64,000 nucleotides of DNA from Microbacterium sp. (GCA_019510305.1 JAEKKN010000038.1:51739-115738); one strand, 5' to 3'; shown: positions 1-8,608, counted from the stretch's first letter. The notes: generated by a model from the sequence alone, not told the origin. Program-made: numbers and translations.

Positions 1-2
1 AG

Positions 3-377
3 ACCCTGCTGTGGGCTGACGAGGTGCGCGAGGCCGAGTTCCCCGTGCTCGACGAAGACGTCAAGATCTCGAAGAAGGAGCTCGAGCTGTCGTCGTCTCT
101 CGTCGACAGCTATTCGAGCGACTTCGACCCGGAGGAGTTCGTCGACGAGTATCAGAAAGAACTGCGCACCCTCATCGACGCCAAGATCGAGGCGGGCGAC
201 ACCTTCGACGCGTCCGAGACGTTCGCCGAGGCGGACGCCGGTGCCGAGGGCGGAGAGGTCATCGACCTCATGGAGGCCCTGCGTGCCAGCGTCGCGCGTT
301 CGAAGGAAGCGCGTTCGGCCGGCGGAGCATCGGACGAGGAGCCCAAGAAGCGCGCGGGCAAGAAGAAGGCGGGCTGA
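3..377 (+). CDS. ku: Ku protein, C-terminal part (5' end outside window)
   Basis: This is the end of a bacterial Ku homodimer subunit, which binds DNA double-strand ends and recruits LigD for non-homologous end joining. The frame is open from base 3, so the gene starts upstream of the window. The visible part has the conserved stretch around LLWADEVR, then the helical segment with ELSSSLVDSYSSDFDPEEF and the YQKELRTLIDAKI motif typical of the Ku C-terminal region. It finishes with a low-complexity acidic linker and a short lysine-rich tail (KKRAGKKKAG), which in actinobacterial Ku proteins is thought to help DNA contact. A ligD gene would be expected nearby but is not in the window. The family call rests on the C-terminal part alone. 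Confidence 0.85.
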   Translation, partial: TLLWADEVREAEFPVLDEDVKISKKELELSSSLVDSYSSDFDPEEFVDEYQKELRTLIDAKIEAGDTFDASETFAEADAGAEGGEVIDLMEALRASVARSKEARSAGGASDEEPKKRAGKKKAG

Positions 378-417
378 TCGGCGGTTTGAGGTGCCGATCA
401 GACGTCAGCGGGTGACG

Positions 418-1182
418 TCAGTTCTTGTCGTCGCCGTCGAGGTCGAGAGCGAGAGCCTCGGCTTCAGCGGCGTCGGTGACGACGTCTTCGCCGGCGGCCA
501 GCGCCTTCTTCGCCTTGTAGCGCTCGGAGAGGTAGTGCCAGAGGGTGACCAGAGCCGTGCCGCCGACGGCGGCGAGCAGGATCAGGTCGATGTACTCCTT
601 GACGAACCACGCGACCGGCGGGATGAAGCCGATGACGTAGCCGAACATGGTCAGCCCGAAGCCCCAGAGGATGGCGCCGATCAGGTTGTACAGCGTGTAC
701 TTGCGCCAGGGCATGTGGCCCACGCCTGCGGCGACCGGGGCGAAGGTGCGCACGATCGGCACGAAGCGCGCGAGGATCACGGTGATGCCGCCGAAGCGCT
801 CGAAGAACGCGTTCGTGCGTTCGACGTTCTTCCTGCTGAACAGCCCTGATTCCTTGCGCTCGAACACGGCGGGGCCGCCCTTGTGGCCGATCAGGTAGCC
901 GACCTCTCCGCCGACGAAGGCCGAGAGTCCGATCAGCAGCGCCACGAGCCAGACGTTGATGCCGAAGACGCCGTGCTCCGAGTTTCCGATCGGATGCGAG
1001 AGCAGGCCCGAGATCACGAGCAGCGTGTCACCGGGGAGCAGGAAGCCGATGAGCAGACCGGTCTCGGCGAAGACGATGAAGCACACGACCAGAAGAGCCC
1101 ACGGGCCGGCCCCCGCGATGATCGTCTCCGGGTCGAGCCAGGGGATGAGGGCGGTCGGTGCGTGCAACATGGATTCGAGCAC
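418..1182 (-). CDS. DedA family membrane protein (VTT domain)
   Basis: This is an integral membrane protein of 254 residues, typical for DedA. An N-terminal hydrophobic stretch precedes the hallmark region GETGLL-like (FAETGLLIGFLLPGDTLL), then a re-entrant/GEVGYLIG segment and the ARFVPIVRTFAPVAAGVGHM motif with conserved arginines and glycines. DedA proteins are linked to lipid scrambling (undecaprenyl phosphate or phospholipids) and membrane homeostasis. Which substrate this one uses cannot be told. The C-terminal ~35 residues are charged and cytosolic-looking. GTG 1182 gives the longest form; ATG 1170 (MLHAPTALIP) is an equally plausible start, since neither has a clear Shine-Dalgarno sequence. 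The gene is convergent with ku. Confidence 0.85.
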   Translation of the reverse strand: MLESMLHAPTALIPWLDPETIIAGAGPWALLVVCFIVFAETGLLIGFLLPGDTLLVISGLLSHPIGNSEHGVFGINVWLVALLIGLSAFVGGEVGYLIGHKGGPAVFERKESGLFSRKNVERTNAFFERFGGITVILARFVPIVRTFAPVAAGVGHMPWRKYTLYNLIGAILWGFGLTMFGYVIGFIPPVAWFVKEYIDLILLAAVGGTALVTLWHYLSERYKAKKALAAGEDVVTDAAEAEALALDLDGDDKN

Positions 1183-1246
1183 TGGAGGATTCCCGTCGGT
1201 CGTACGTGGTCGGCGGTATGCGAGAGGGATGCAGACGCATCGCTCG

Positions 1247-1328
1247 TGCGGAAGGTGGGACTTGAACCCACACGCCCTAGGGCACAGGAACCTAAATCCT
1301 GCGTGTCTGCCAATTTCACCACTCCCGC
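1247..1328 (-). tRNA. tRNA-Leu (anticodon TAG)
   Basis: On the minus strand the sequence folds as a class II tRNA. The acceptor arms GCGGGAG and CTTCCGC pair with one G-U. The anticodon stem CAGGA/TCCTG encloses the loop TTTAGGT, giving anticodon TAG. The T-loop GTTCAAGTC is present, and the discriminator base is A, as expected for leucine. CCA is not encoded. Confidence 0.95.
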
Positions 1329-1374
1329 GCGGTGGATTCAGTCTACTGATCGGCGGATCGCGGATTCCTGGGGA

Positions 1375-2235
1375 TCAGCCTGCAGTCGGCATCATGAGTT
1401 CGATGATCTCCGTGATCGAGCGGCCGACGGCGATGCGGAAGCAGTCGAGACCGTCGTCACCGGTCACCTGCGCGGTGAGGGGACCGGTGACCGCCCAGCG
1501 CACGGGGCCCGTCCGAGAGCCGGACATGGCATGGAGTTCGGGAGCCCGGTGGGCCTCGAACTCGGGGAAGCGGGGGAGGCCGAGGGATGCTCGGACTTCG
1601 GCGGCGAGGGCCGCGATGATCCAGCACTCGCCCAACGCCGTCGGGCGCAGCGAGGCGACGGGGGCTCCGCCGCCCCGGAACACCAGAGTCATGGTGTCGG
1701 AACGCTGCACTGACCAGAGCTCGTCACGGAACTCGAAGCGGCACACGGTGTCGGCGTGCAGATCGATGACCGCGCCGAGACCGGTCGCGGCCCGCACGAA
1801 CTCGGGAGACAGGTACCGGTCGTCGCTCTCGCGTTCCCGCCGCCGCAGCTCCCGCTCGCGCCGCTCTCGGGCGAGGGGCGCGTACTCGCGTTCGAGGTCG
1901 TATCTGTGCGGCGGAGCGCCGGCCCGCAGTCGTGCGTACAGCCACTCCGGGTCGATCTGCACGAAATAGCGGAAGAACACGTCGATCTCGGTGGTCACAG
2001 GGATGTCGTCGACGAGCATGCGCACTCCGTGGTCGACCGACCACACCGCGGCGGTCCGGTCGCCGACGACGGCCACCCACGACCATCCGGATGCGCGGAT
2101 CTCGGGGGCGGCCCGATCCAGCACGGCGCTCAGCGGGGTTCCTTCGACGACGAAGATCTCGTGGACGTGCGACTGCACGTCGTCGCCCATCGCGACGCTG
2201 TCTCGGTCGACGTGGATGCGGATCGGGCTGGTCAT
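1375..2235 (-). CDS. Hypothetical protein, 286 aa
   Basis: I do not recognise the family. The protein looks soluble, with no signal peptide or membrane segment. The N-terminal half is acidic and begins with a beta-rich stretch (IRIHVDRDSVAMGDDVQSHV). A very charged Arg/Glu helix lies near residues 120-140, and the C-terminal half has mixed alpha/beta character. The ATG start lies 68 bp from the divergent cpaF start, so the two genes share an intergenic promoter region. Codon use matches its neighbours. The placement next to the Tad locus is conserved-looking but gives no functional clue I can support. Confidence 0.7.
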   Translation of the reverse strand: MTSPIRIHVDRDSVAMGDDVQSHVHEIFVVEGTPLSAVLDRAAPEIRASGWSWVAVVGDRTAAVWSVDHGVRMLVDDIPVTTEIDVFFRYFVQIDPEWLYARLRAGAPPHRYDLEREYAPLARERRERELRRRERESDDRYLSPEFVRAATGLGAVIDLHADTVCRFEFRDELWSVQRSDTMTLVFRGGGAPVASLRPTALGECWIIAALAAEVRASLGLPRFPEFEAHRAPELHAMSGSRTGPVRWAVTGPLTAQVTGDDGLDCFRIAVGRSITEIIELMMPTAG

Positions 2236-2303
2236 CGCCTCGATGGTATCCGGGCTGTGGATAACTTCTGAGGCCGATTCGCGATTCTTGCGAAGATGCT
2301 CGG

Positions 2304-3479
2304 GTGAGTCATCCGTCTATCGTGGTCGCCGAGCGCGTGCGGCTGCGGTTGCGTGCCGAAGGCACCGATCCCTCCGTGGATGCCGACGCAGCACGGCACG
2401 TCGCGCTCGCCGAGGTGCGCCGATTCAACGACGCTGCGCTCTCACGGGGCGAGGCGACGATCGACGACGAGATCGGCTGCGTGCGGGATGTGCTCGCCGC
2501 GGTGAGCGGCTTCGGGGTGCTGCAGCCGCTGCTCGATGACCCGACCATCGAAGAGGTGTGGCTGAACGGTCCCGATCGCATCCATATCGCCCGCGGCGGT
2601 GTGGCCCAGCGCATCGATCTGCGGATGACGGACGCGATGCTGCGCGACCTCGTCGAGCGCATGCTGCAGACGACCGGCCGGCGGGTCGACATCAGCCAGC
2701 CGTTCGTCGACGCCTCGCTGCCCGACGGATCGCGACTGCACGTCGCGATCGCCGACGTAGTGCGGGGTTCGTGGGCCGTGAACATCCGCAAGTTCCTGCC
2801 GATGTACCGCACGCTCGATGCACTGACGGCGCAAGGGGCGATGCCCGAGGCGCTGGCCACCACGCTTCGGAGGGCGATGCGCGAGGGGCGCAGCGTGATC
2901 GTCTCAGGAGCAACGCACGCCGGAAAGACGACCGTGCTGGGAGCGCTGCTGCACGCCTGCGCCGATCAGCAGCGCATCATCACTGTGGAGGAGACGTTCG
3001 AGCTGGCCGTCGACGGCCCCGACCTCGTCGCGCTGCAGGGGCGTCAGGCCAGCCTCGAGGGGACCGGCGAGATCACTCTGCGGCGATTGGTGAAAGAAGC
3101 GCTGCGTATGCGGCCCGACCGTCTGGTCGTCGGGGAGGTGCGCGATGCCGAGGCGCTCGACCTCGTGCTCGCGTTGAACACCGGCGTGCCCGGTGCCGCG
3201 ACCGTGCACGCGAACACGGCCTCTGAAGCGCTCGACAAGCTCGCGCTCCTACCGCTCCTCGCCGGACGGAACATCGATCGCGCCTTCATCGCTCCGGCGC
3301 TCGCCGCATCGGTCGATCTCGTCGTCCACTGCGGCCGGGATTCCGACGGCACTCGACGCGTGTACGAAGTGATCGCGCCCACCGGCGAGGTCGTGGACGG
3401 CCGGATCATCACGCGGCCCGTCTATCTGTACGACGACGCGCTCACCCGGGGCGACCTCCGGCGCCTGGAGGTGGGGTGA
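2304..3479 (+). CDS. cpaF: Tad/CpaF-type secretion ATPase
   Basis: This is the hexameric ATPase that powers assembly of Flp (Tad) pili or a related type II-like secretion system at the inner face of the membrane. An N-terminal domain is followed by the GFGVLQPLLDDPTIEEVWLNGP block typical of CpaF/TadA. Then comes the Walker A motif GATHAGKTT near residues 200-207, an unusual variant of GGTGSGKTT that keeps the essential GKT. The Asp box (ITVEET) and the Walker B/His box region (RMRPDRLVVGEVRD, GAATVHAN) follow. The length of 391 aa is usual. GTG 2304 starts the ORF. The 3' end overlaps the next gene by 4 bp, so translation is coupled. No separate CpaE/TadZ gene precedes it. Confidence 0.92.
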   Translation: MSHPSIVVAERVRLRLRAEGTDPSVDADAARHVALAEVRRFNDAALSRGEATIDDEIGCVRDVLAAVSGFGVLQPLLDDPTIEEVWLNGPDRIHIARGGVAQRIDLRMTDAMLRDLVERMLQTTGRRVDISQPFVDASLPDGSRLHVAIADVVRGSWAVNIRKFLPMYRTLDALTAQGAMPEALATTLRRAMREGRSVIVSGATHAGKTTVLGALLHACADQQRIITVEETFELAVDGPDLVALQGRQASLEGTGEITLRRLVKEALRMRPDRLVVGEVRDAEALDLVLALNTGVPGAATVHANTASEALDKLALLPLLAGRNIDRAFIAPALAASVDLVVHCGRDSDGTRRVYEVIAPTGEVVDGRIITRPVYLYDDALTRGDLRRLEVG

Positions 3480-4336
3480 TGACCGCTCTCCTCGGCGCGA
3501 TGCTCGCGGCCGGCATCCTCCTGTGCCTGTCGCCGTGGCTCTGGCCCTATCGCGAGCGCGCTGCCGCGGCGGCGCCTCGCGGACACCTGGTCAGACTCAT
3601 CGAGGAGGCGGGTCTCCCGTCCGTCGCTCCTCGCGGGGTCGTGGTCGTGATCGTCGCGGTGGCGCTCGCCGCCGCATCCGTCGTGTGGCTGCTGACAGGA
3701 CTCCCGACGCTCGCCATCCTCGCCGGTCTCGCAGGTGCGTGGACGCCCGTGCTGTACCTGCGTTCGAGGCGGCTGCGGCTGCGCAAGGCGCGGAGGCAGC
3801 TGTGGCCCGATGTATGCGACCTGCTGATCGCATCGATCCGCGTCGGGCTGTCGCTGCCCGACGCCGTCGCCGGCCTGGCGGAATCCGCGCCGTCGACGCT
3901 GCGGCCCGCCTTCGTGGTCTTCGCGCGTGATCTGCACTCGACGGGGCGTTTCGACACCAGCCTCGACCGCCTCAAGACCACCCTCGCCGACCCGATCGCC
4001 GACCGCATCATCGAGACGCTGCGGATGGCACGACAGGTCGGCGGAACCGAGCTGACCAGCGTGCTGCGCGCGCTTTCCTCCTCGGTGCGAGCCGATGCAG
4101 CGCTACGCGGCGAGGTCGAGGCGCGACAGTCGTGGATACGTGGCGCCGCGGTGCTCGGAGCCGTCGCGCCCTGGGTGATCCTGGGGCTGCTGGTGATGAG
4201 GCCCGAGGGCGCGGACGCCTACGGCACGCCCGAGGGCGTGCTGGTCATCTGCATCGGAGCGGCGGTCTCGGTGATCGCGTACCGGGTGATGATCCGGATC
4301 GGGCGGCTGGCAGAACCCGGGCGGTGGTTCGGATGA
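3476..4336 (+). CDS. tadB: Tad pilus inner-membrane platform protein TadB-like
   Basis: This is one of the two integral membrane platform proteins that work with CpaF in Tad pilus assembly. Two hydrophobic segments lie near the N-terminus (residues ~1-20 and ~50-85). A cytosolic type II secretion F-like domain follows, with RRQLWPDVCDLLIASIRVGLSLPDAV and the ARQVGGTELTSVL region. A C-terminal pair of membrane helices ends the protein. It overlaps cpaF by 4 bp and the next gene by 4 bp, indicating one tightly coupled operon. The length of 286 aa is usual for actinobacterial TadB. Confidence 0.85.
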   Translation: MMTALLGAMLAAGILLCLSPWLWPYRERAAAAAPRGHLVRLIEEAGLPSVAPRGVVVVIVAVALAAASVVWLLTGLPTLAILAGLAGAWTPVLYLRSRRLRLRKARRQLWPDVCDLLIASIRVGLSLPDAVAGLAESAPSTLRPAFVVFARDLHSTGRFDTSLDRLKTTLADPIADRIIETLRMARQVGGTELTSVLRALSSSVRADAALRGEVEARQSWIRGAAVLGAVAPWVILGLLVMRPEGADAYGTPEGVLVICIGAAVSVIAYRVMIRIGRLAEPGRWFG

Positions 4337-5271
4337 CAGGGATCACCGATCTCGCCCTCGCACTGCTGGTCGGAGGCGCCTTCGCCGGGGGAGTGCTGAG
4401 CATTCTCGCGGCTCTTCCGCGATGGCGCGCTGTCTCGCTGCCGACGCGCATCGCTCCCTATGTGCGCGACGTGGTCGATGACGCGCACCTCCCGGCATCC
4501 GCTCTTCCCCGCGTCGGCGCGCTTCCGATCACGGGACGGACGCTGTGGCAGCGGTCGAAGGACGCGTTCGAACGGATGCTGGGCGGTGGGGACGCGCTGA
4601 GGCATCGGCTGTCGCAGGCCGGGGCGACCATGGATGCCGCCGGGTTCCGCGGCAGGCAGCTCGGCTGGGCGCTCGCCGGGATCGGGGCGGGAGCCGTGCT
4701 TCTCGTCGTCCTCGTGCTCGCGGGGCGGATGTCGGCCCCGGCGGCGCTGCTTCCGCTCCTGTCCGGCGCGGCGGTCGCAGTCGGCTACGACATGCAGCTC
4801 ACGGCGAGAGCGAAGGCGCGGCGTATGCGCCTGACCGACGAGTTGCCCACCACACTCGAGTTCCTCGCCCTGTGCCTCTCGGCGGGTGAGGGCTTCCTCG
4901 ACGCCCTGCGACGGGTCTCGGCCATCGGGTCAGGCGAACTGACTGCGGAGCTGCGTCAGGTGGTGCTCGCGGTAGGGACCGGCTCCGGCCTTGCCGATGC
5001 GCTGTCGGAGATGGCGTCGCGCCTGCAGCTGCCCGGCCTGTCGCGCGCGGTCGACCAGGTCATCGCGGCGCTCGAGCACGGAGCGCCGCTGGCAGGAGTG
5101 CTGCACGCCCAGGCGGGAGATGCGCGAGAGGACGCCAAGCGCACGCTGATCGAGCAGGCCGGACGCAAGGAGATCCTCATGCTCCTTCCTCTCGTGTTCC
5201 TCATCCTGCCGCTCTCGGTCCTGTTCGCGATCTGGCCAGGGCTCTTCATCCTGCGACTCGGCATCGGCTGA
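4333..5271 (+). CDS. tadC: Tad pilus inner-membrane platform protein TadC-like
   Basis: This is the second F-domain membrane platform protein of the Tad locus. ATG 4333 (MTGITDLALALL) overlaps the tadB stop by 4 bp and was preferred to an upstream ATG lying deep inside tadB. The protein has membrane segments near residues 1-25 and 115-155. The conserved cytosolic core includes DELPTTLEFLALCLSAGEGFLDAL, then the DALSEMASRLQLPGLSRAV segment, and the C-terminal hydrophobic stretch LMLLPLVFLILPLSVLFAIWP is typical of TadC. The length of 312 aa fits. It acts with CpaF and TadB. Confidence 0.87.
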   Translation: MTGITDLALALLVGGAFAGGVLSILAALPRWRAVSLPTRIAPYVRDVVDDAHLPASALPRVGALPITGRTLWQRSKDAFERMLGGGDALRHRLSQAGATMDAAGFRGRQLGWALAGIGAGAVLLVVLVLAGRMSAPAALLPLLSGAAVAVGYDMQLTARAKARRMRLTDELPTTLEFLALCLSAGEGFLDALRRVSAIGSGELTAELRQVVLAVGTGSGLADALSEMASRLQLPGLSRAVDQVIAALEHGAPLAGVLHAQAGDAREDAKRTLIEQAGRKEILMLLPLVFLILPLSVLFAIWPGLFILRLGIG

Positions 5272-5292
5272 GCGCACCACGAAAGGACGACC

Positions 5293-5490
5293 ATGACGAC
5301 ACTCGGACGCTGGTGGAACCGCACCGCCGATTGGATGGGGGACCTCGCCGAGGACGACACGGGCGACGTGCCGGGCTGGGTTCTCGTGACGTTGATGACG
5401 GCCGGGTTGGTGGTGGTGATCTGGGCCGTCGCCGGGCCGGCGCTCAGCGCTCTGTTCCAGCAGGCCATCGAACGGGTCTCCGGGCTCTGA
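5293..5490 (+). CDS. Small Flp-like pilin or pilin-like protein, 65 aa
   Basis: This is a short protein with a hydrophilic N-terminus (about 30 residues, acidic just before the membrane helix) and one hydrophobic segment (WVLVTLMTAGLVVVIWAVAG). That is the architecture of an Flp/DUF4244-type major pilin. It sits where the pilin is found in other actinobacterial Tad loci, between tadC and tadE. The usual prepilin Glu at +5 after the Gly cleavage site is not evident after PG in DVPGWVLV, so processing by a prepilin peptidase is uncertain. The start is preceded by AAAGGA at good spacing. The role as main pilus subunit is inference from position and shape. Confidence 0.7.
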   Translation: MTTLGRWWNRTADWMGDLAEDDTGDVPGWVLVTLMTAGLVVVIWAVAGPALSALFQQAIERVSGL

Positions 5491-5495
5491 GGCTC

Positions 5496-5897
5496 ATGAG
5501 CCTGCGTCGAGAACTCGCGGACGAGCGGGGCTCCAGTCCGGTGGAGTTCGTGCTCGTCGGTACGCTGCTCACTCTGTTGACGCTCGCGGTGCTGCAACTC
5601 GCTCTGGCCACCTACGTGCGCAACGTGGTTCACGACGCCGCGGTCGAGGGAGCCTATTACGCAGCTCTCGCAGACACGACTCCCGAAGAGGGGGCGGAGC
5701 GGACGCGGCTGGCCATCACCAGGGCGGTGGGCGCGTCGTATGCGGAGGACGTCGCGGTGAGCACGGCGGATGCGGGCGGCCAGCAGGTCATCGAGATGCG
5801 CGTGCGGACCACCCTCCCGATCATCGGGCTCGTCGGACTTCCTTACGCGTTGGAGGTGGAAGCGCATGCGCCGATGGAATCGCTGGGTGACGGATGA
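5496..5897 (+). CDS. tadE: TadE-like pseudopilin
   Basis: This is a TadE family minor pilin or pseudopilin. The N-terminus RRELADERGSSPVEFVLVG contains the pilin-like G-SSPVE pattern (Glu at +5) followed by a single hydrophobic helix (TLLTLLTLAVLQLALATYV). It then has the conserved segment with VHDAAVEGA and a periplasmic/extracellular beta-rich tail. ATG 5496 lies 5 nt after the pilin gene stop. The gene overlaps the next by 32 bp. TadE-type proteins are accessory to Flp pilus assembly. The length of 133 aa is typical. Confidence 0.82.
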   Translation: MSLRRELADERGSSPVEFVLVGTLLTLLTLAVLQLALATYVRNVVHDAAVEGAYYAALADTTPEEGAERTRLAITRAVGASYAEDVAVSTADAGGQQVIEMRVRTTLPIIGLVGLPYALEVEAHAPMESLGDG

Positions 5898-6321
5898 TGA
5901 GGGATCGGCCGCGCTCGAGTTCATCACCGTCGGGCTGATCCTGCTCGTCCCTCTGGTGTACCTGATCGCGGCTCTCGGGGTCATCCAGGAGCAGACCCTC
6001 GGCGTCGAAGCGGCGGCACGGCACACCGTGCGCGTGATCTCCTTGGCGCCCGACGCGGATGCCGCCGTCGCGCGCAGCGAACAGGTGCTCGCGGGCATCG
6101 TCGAGGAGTACGGTCTCGACGCGGATGCCGTCGACGTCAGTCTGTCGTGCGTCCCCGCGGCGTCGGAGTGTCCGACGGCGGGAGCCACGGTCACCGTCAC
6201 GGTGCTGACCTGCGTGTCGCTTCCCCTTATGCCCTCGCTCTTCGGACTCGATCGCTCGACCGCGATCCCCGTCGAGGCATCTGCCGTGCAGAAGATCTCG
6301 CGCCTGTGGGGAGGAGGGTGA
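5866..6321 (+). CDS. Second TadE/TadF-like pseudopilin
   Basis: The protein of 151 residues begins RRWNRWVTDDEGSAALEFITVGLILLVPL. It shows the same G-SAALE (Glu+5) pseudopilin signature and a single N-terminal helix. The soluble part has several cysteines (SLSCVPAASECP), which could form a disulfide outside the membrane. ATG 5866 was chosen because it starts just before the signature; an in-frame ATG further upstream would lie well inside tadE. It most likely acts as a minor pilin with TadE in the same pilus. TadF would be an alternative name. Confidence 0.78.
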   Translation: MRRWNRWVTDDEGSAALEFITVGLILLVPLVYLIAALGVIQEQTLGVEAAARHTVRVISLAPDADAAVARSEQVLAGIVEEYGLDADAVDVSLSCVPAASECPTAGATVTVTVLTCVSLPLMPSLFGLDRSTAIPVEASAVQKISRLWGGG

Positions 6322-6323
6322 CG

Positions 6324-6752
6324 ATGCGGAGGATGACGTCGAGACGCGATGCGGATGACGAGGGCAGCGTGCTGCTGCTCGCGCTCGGCTACGCGCTTCT
6401 CGCGATCGCCGTGATCTTCGTGTGCGTGTGCGCGACCGACCTGTACATCACGCAGAAGCGGCTCGACTCCCTCGCAGACTCGGCAGCGCTCGCAGGGGCC
6501 GACGGCTTCACGTTCTCGATCGACGCTGCCGGACCCCATGCAGAACTCACCGATGACGGCGTGCTCGAGCAGGCGGAGGCGCTGCTCGCCGCCACTCCCA
6601 CCGACGCCGTCCTCGTCAGCGCGGGGACACCCGACGGAGTCTCGGCTCGGGTGACGGTGGCGGGCGTGTGGCATCCACCGCTGCTGAGTCCGTTCGTACC
6701 CGAGGGGGTCCCTCTGGAGTCGACCGGGACCAGCCGCACCGCGCTCCAGTGA
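6324..6752 (+). CDS. Tad locus TadE/G-like protein (putative pilus assembly, N-terminal TadG domain)
   Basis: A short protein (142 aa) with a single N-terminal membrane helix (VLLLALGYALLAIAVIFVCVCATDLY) just after DDEGSV. The conserved KRLDSLADSAALAGAD follows, which is the hallmark of the TadE/TadG-like N-terminal family (putative Flp pilus-assembly TadG). The rest is a small extracellular domain, without the von Willebrand factor domain of full-length TadG. ATG 6324 lies 2 nt past the preceding stop. It is the last gene of the Tad operon and ends 2 bp before a convergent Nudix gene. Confidence 0.8.
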   Translation: MRRMTSRRDADDEGSVLLLALGYALLAIAVIFVCVCATDLYITQKRLDSLADSAALAGADGFTFSIDAAGPHAELTDDGVLEQAEALLAATPTDAVLVSAGTPDGVSARVTVAGVWHPPLLSPFVPEGVPLESTGTSRTALQ

Positions 6753-6753
6753 G

Positions 6754-7311
6754 TCAGCCCGTCTCGCGGGCCCGAAGCACGTCGAGCAGCGAGCGCACCC
6801 GCCGCTCGAACCCCTCGGGCACATCAGCCGGCAGGCCGTCGATCGGCCACCACCGCACGTCCTCCGACTCCTCGCTCACCGTCAGCGCGGCGGCGGTCGG
6901 CACGATGACCGCCACGCCGATGTCGAGGTGAGAGGCGCACCGGCCGAAGGCCGACGACAGGGCATGGTGGTCGAGGTCGTAGAGGAACGGGTTCGAGACG
7001 GATGCCGTGACGCCCGTCTCCTCACGGAGCTCACGCAGCGCGGCATCCGCTATCGAGGCGTCATCGTCCTCGAGATGACCGCCGGGCTGCACCCAGAACC
7101 GGCCCTTGCGGTGGAAGACGAGCAATGTGCGGGCGAGCGTCGGATCGAAGACGAACGCCGACGCGGTCGCGTGGCTCGGGCCGTCATCGCGCCGCACCGG
7201 GCCGAAGTCGTCGGGAAAATGCGTGGCGAAGTCTGCTCGCGCAGCGTCGTCGCGAGGGGAGCGCGGAGCGAACGCGCTGACGAGCTGCCGGACGTCAGCC
7301 GCCAGCGTCAT
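6754..7311 (-). CDS. Nudix hydrolase
   Basis: Hydrolyses a nucleoside diphosphate linked to another moiety; the substrate is unknown. The Nudix box is visible around residues 75-100: GGHLEDDDASIADAAL then RELREETGV, with the catalytic REXXEE and the preceding Gly. The flanking FVFDPTLARTLLVFHRKGRFWVQPGGH is the usual strand-loop leading into the box. ATG 7311 overlaps the upstream MFS gene by 4 bp, giving a two-gene operon. The length of 185 aa is ordinary. Confidence 0.88.
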   Translation of the reverse strand: MTLAADVRQLVSAFAPRSPRDDAARADFATHFPDDFGPVRRDDGPSHATASAFVFDPTLARTLLVFHRKGRFWVQPGGHLEDDDASIADAALRELREETGVTASVSNPFLYDLDHHALSSAFGRCASHLDIGVAVIVPTAAALTVSEESEDVRWWPIDGLPADVPEGFERRVRSLLDVLRARETG

Positions 7312-8570
7312 GTTTCGGTGCCCTTGTTCCGCGGCACGAACATCGGGATCCAGCGCAGGAACCCGGCTGCTCCTGCCACACCGAGCACGCCCATGGTTGC
7401 TGCGGCCACCGGCAGCGAGGCGACGGCGACGATGGCCGAGATCAGCAGAGGCGCGATCGCGCCACCGGCATCCGTCAGCGTCCGCCACGACCCGAGGAAG
7501 GCCGCCGGCTCGCTCTTGGGAGCCACGTCGGCGCCGAGCGTGAGCAGGATGCCGCTGGACAGGCCGTTGCCCACGCCGAGGACCGCCGCGAACATCCCGA
7601 ACCACAACACCGAGTCGTCAAGGTCGTGCGTGAACGACAGCGAGAGGAACCCCGCGCCCATCAGCACCATGGCGGGCATGGCTGCCCAGAGCCGTCCGAA
7701 GCGGTCCATCACCTGGCCGCTCGCATAGAACAAGGCGAAGTCGATCGCGCCGGAGATGCCGACCACGAGCGCGATCGTCGAGGCATCCAGACCGAGAGAG
7801 ATTCCCCACAGCGGAAGCAGCACCTGACGAGCGCTGCGCACCGCCGACAGCGACGCGGCGGCGAGACCGAGTCGGCCCAGAACCGAGCGCTGCAGCCACA
7901 TGGTCCGCAGGACGCCGGCGCGCTCGATCGTCGGAATCGATCCGCTGACCGCCTCGCCCGAGTCCTCGGCCTGCAGCGCGGGCGCTGCGACCGGGATCGT
8001 CTTCTCCGGATCCGGCCCGAACAGCACCAACGCCACCATCACGACCAGGCAGCCGAGGAAGAACCAGAACGCCGCCGCCTCCGAGCCGAACAGGTGCAGC
8101 AGCCCCGCCGCGATGAACGGGCCGACGAAGACGCCGAGGCGGAAGCTCCCGCCGAGCAGCGACAGCGCTCTGGCGCGGAAATCGAGGGGCACACGGGTCG
8201 TCATGAAAGCGTGCCGGGCGAGGCCGAAGGCCGCGGCGCAGAATCCCAGGAGGAAGACGGATGCCGCGAGCACTCCCGGCGACGCGGCGAACACCATGGC
8301 GACTCCCGCGACGATCGCCACCACGCCGGCGATCACCATCGTGAAGCGCTCCCCGAGCCGCGAGACGGCCCAGCCCGCAGGCAGGTTGCCGCACAGCTGA
8401 CCGACCACGAGAGCTGCGGAGATGAGGGCCGCGAGAGCGATGTCGGCGCCCATGCGCGAAGCCACGACGGGGATCAGGGGGATGACCGCACCCTCGCCGA
8501 GCGAGAACAGGATGGTCGGCAGGTACACCATGGGCCCGAACTTCTTCAGGACCACCGATGCACTGCTCAT
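7308..8570 (-). CDS. MFS transporter
   Basis: A twelve-helix-type major facilitator protein of about 420 residues. It has alternating hydrophobic segments and the loop 2-3 region LPAGWAVSRLGERFT, a relaxed version of the MFS motif (G-X3-D-R-X-G-R-R/K). The repeat in the second half is GQVMDRFGRLWAAMP. It is probably an exporter, but the substrate cannot be inferred. ATG 8570 is 7 nt downstream of TAGAGT on the minus strand, consistent with a leaderless start; GTG 8573 is the alternative. It is transcribed divergently from prfB and overlaps the Nudix gene. Confidence 0.85.
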   Translation of the reverse strand: MSSASVVLKKFGPMVYLPTILFSLGEGAVIPLIPVVASRMGADIALAALISAALVVGQLCGNLPAGWAVSRLGERFTMVIAGVVAIVAGVAMVFAASPGVLAASVFLLGFCAAAFGLARHAFMTTRVPLDFRARALSLLGGSFRLGVFVGPFIAAGLLHLFGSEAAAFWFFLGCLVVMVALVLFGPDPEKTIPVAAPALQAEDSGEAVSGSIPTIERAGVLRTMWLQRSVLGRLGLAAASLSAVRSARQVLLPLWGISLGLDASTIALVVGISGAIDFALFYASGQVMDRFGRLWAAMPAMVLMGAGFLSLSFTHDLDDSVLWFGMFAAVLGVGNGLSSGILLTLGADVAPKSEPAAFLGSWRTLTDAGGAIAPLLISAIVAVASLPVAAATMGVLGVAGAAGFLRWIPMFVPRNKGTET

Positions 8571-8608
8571 CACTGCGACTCTACTCGGCAGAGTAGGCTA
8601 AGGAAGCC

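Noticed and set aside
4956-6824. Long minus-strand open frame opposite the Tad genes
   Set aside because: It is antisense to recognised Tad proteins, rich in Arg/His/Pro, and shows no domain; a typical high-GC shadow frame.
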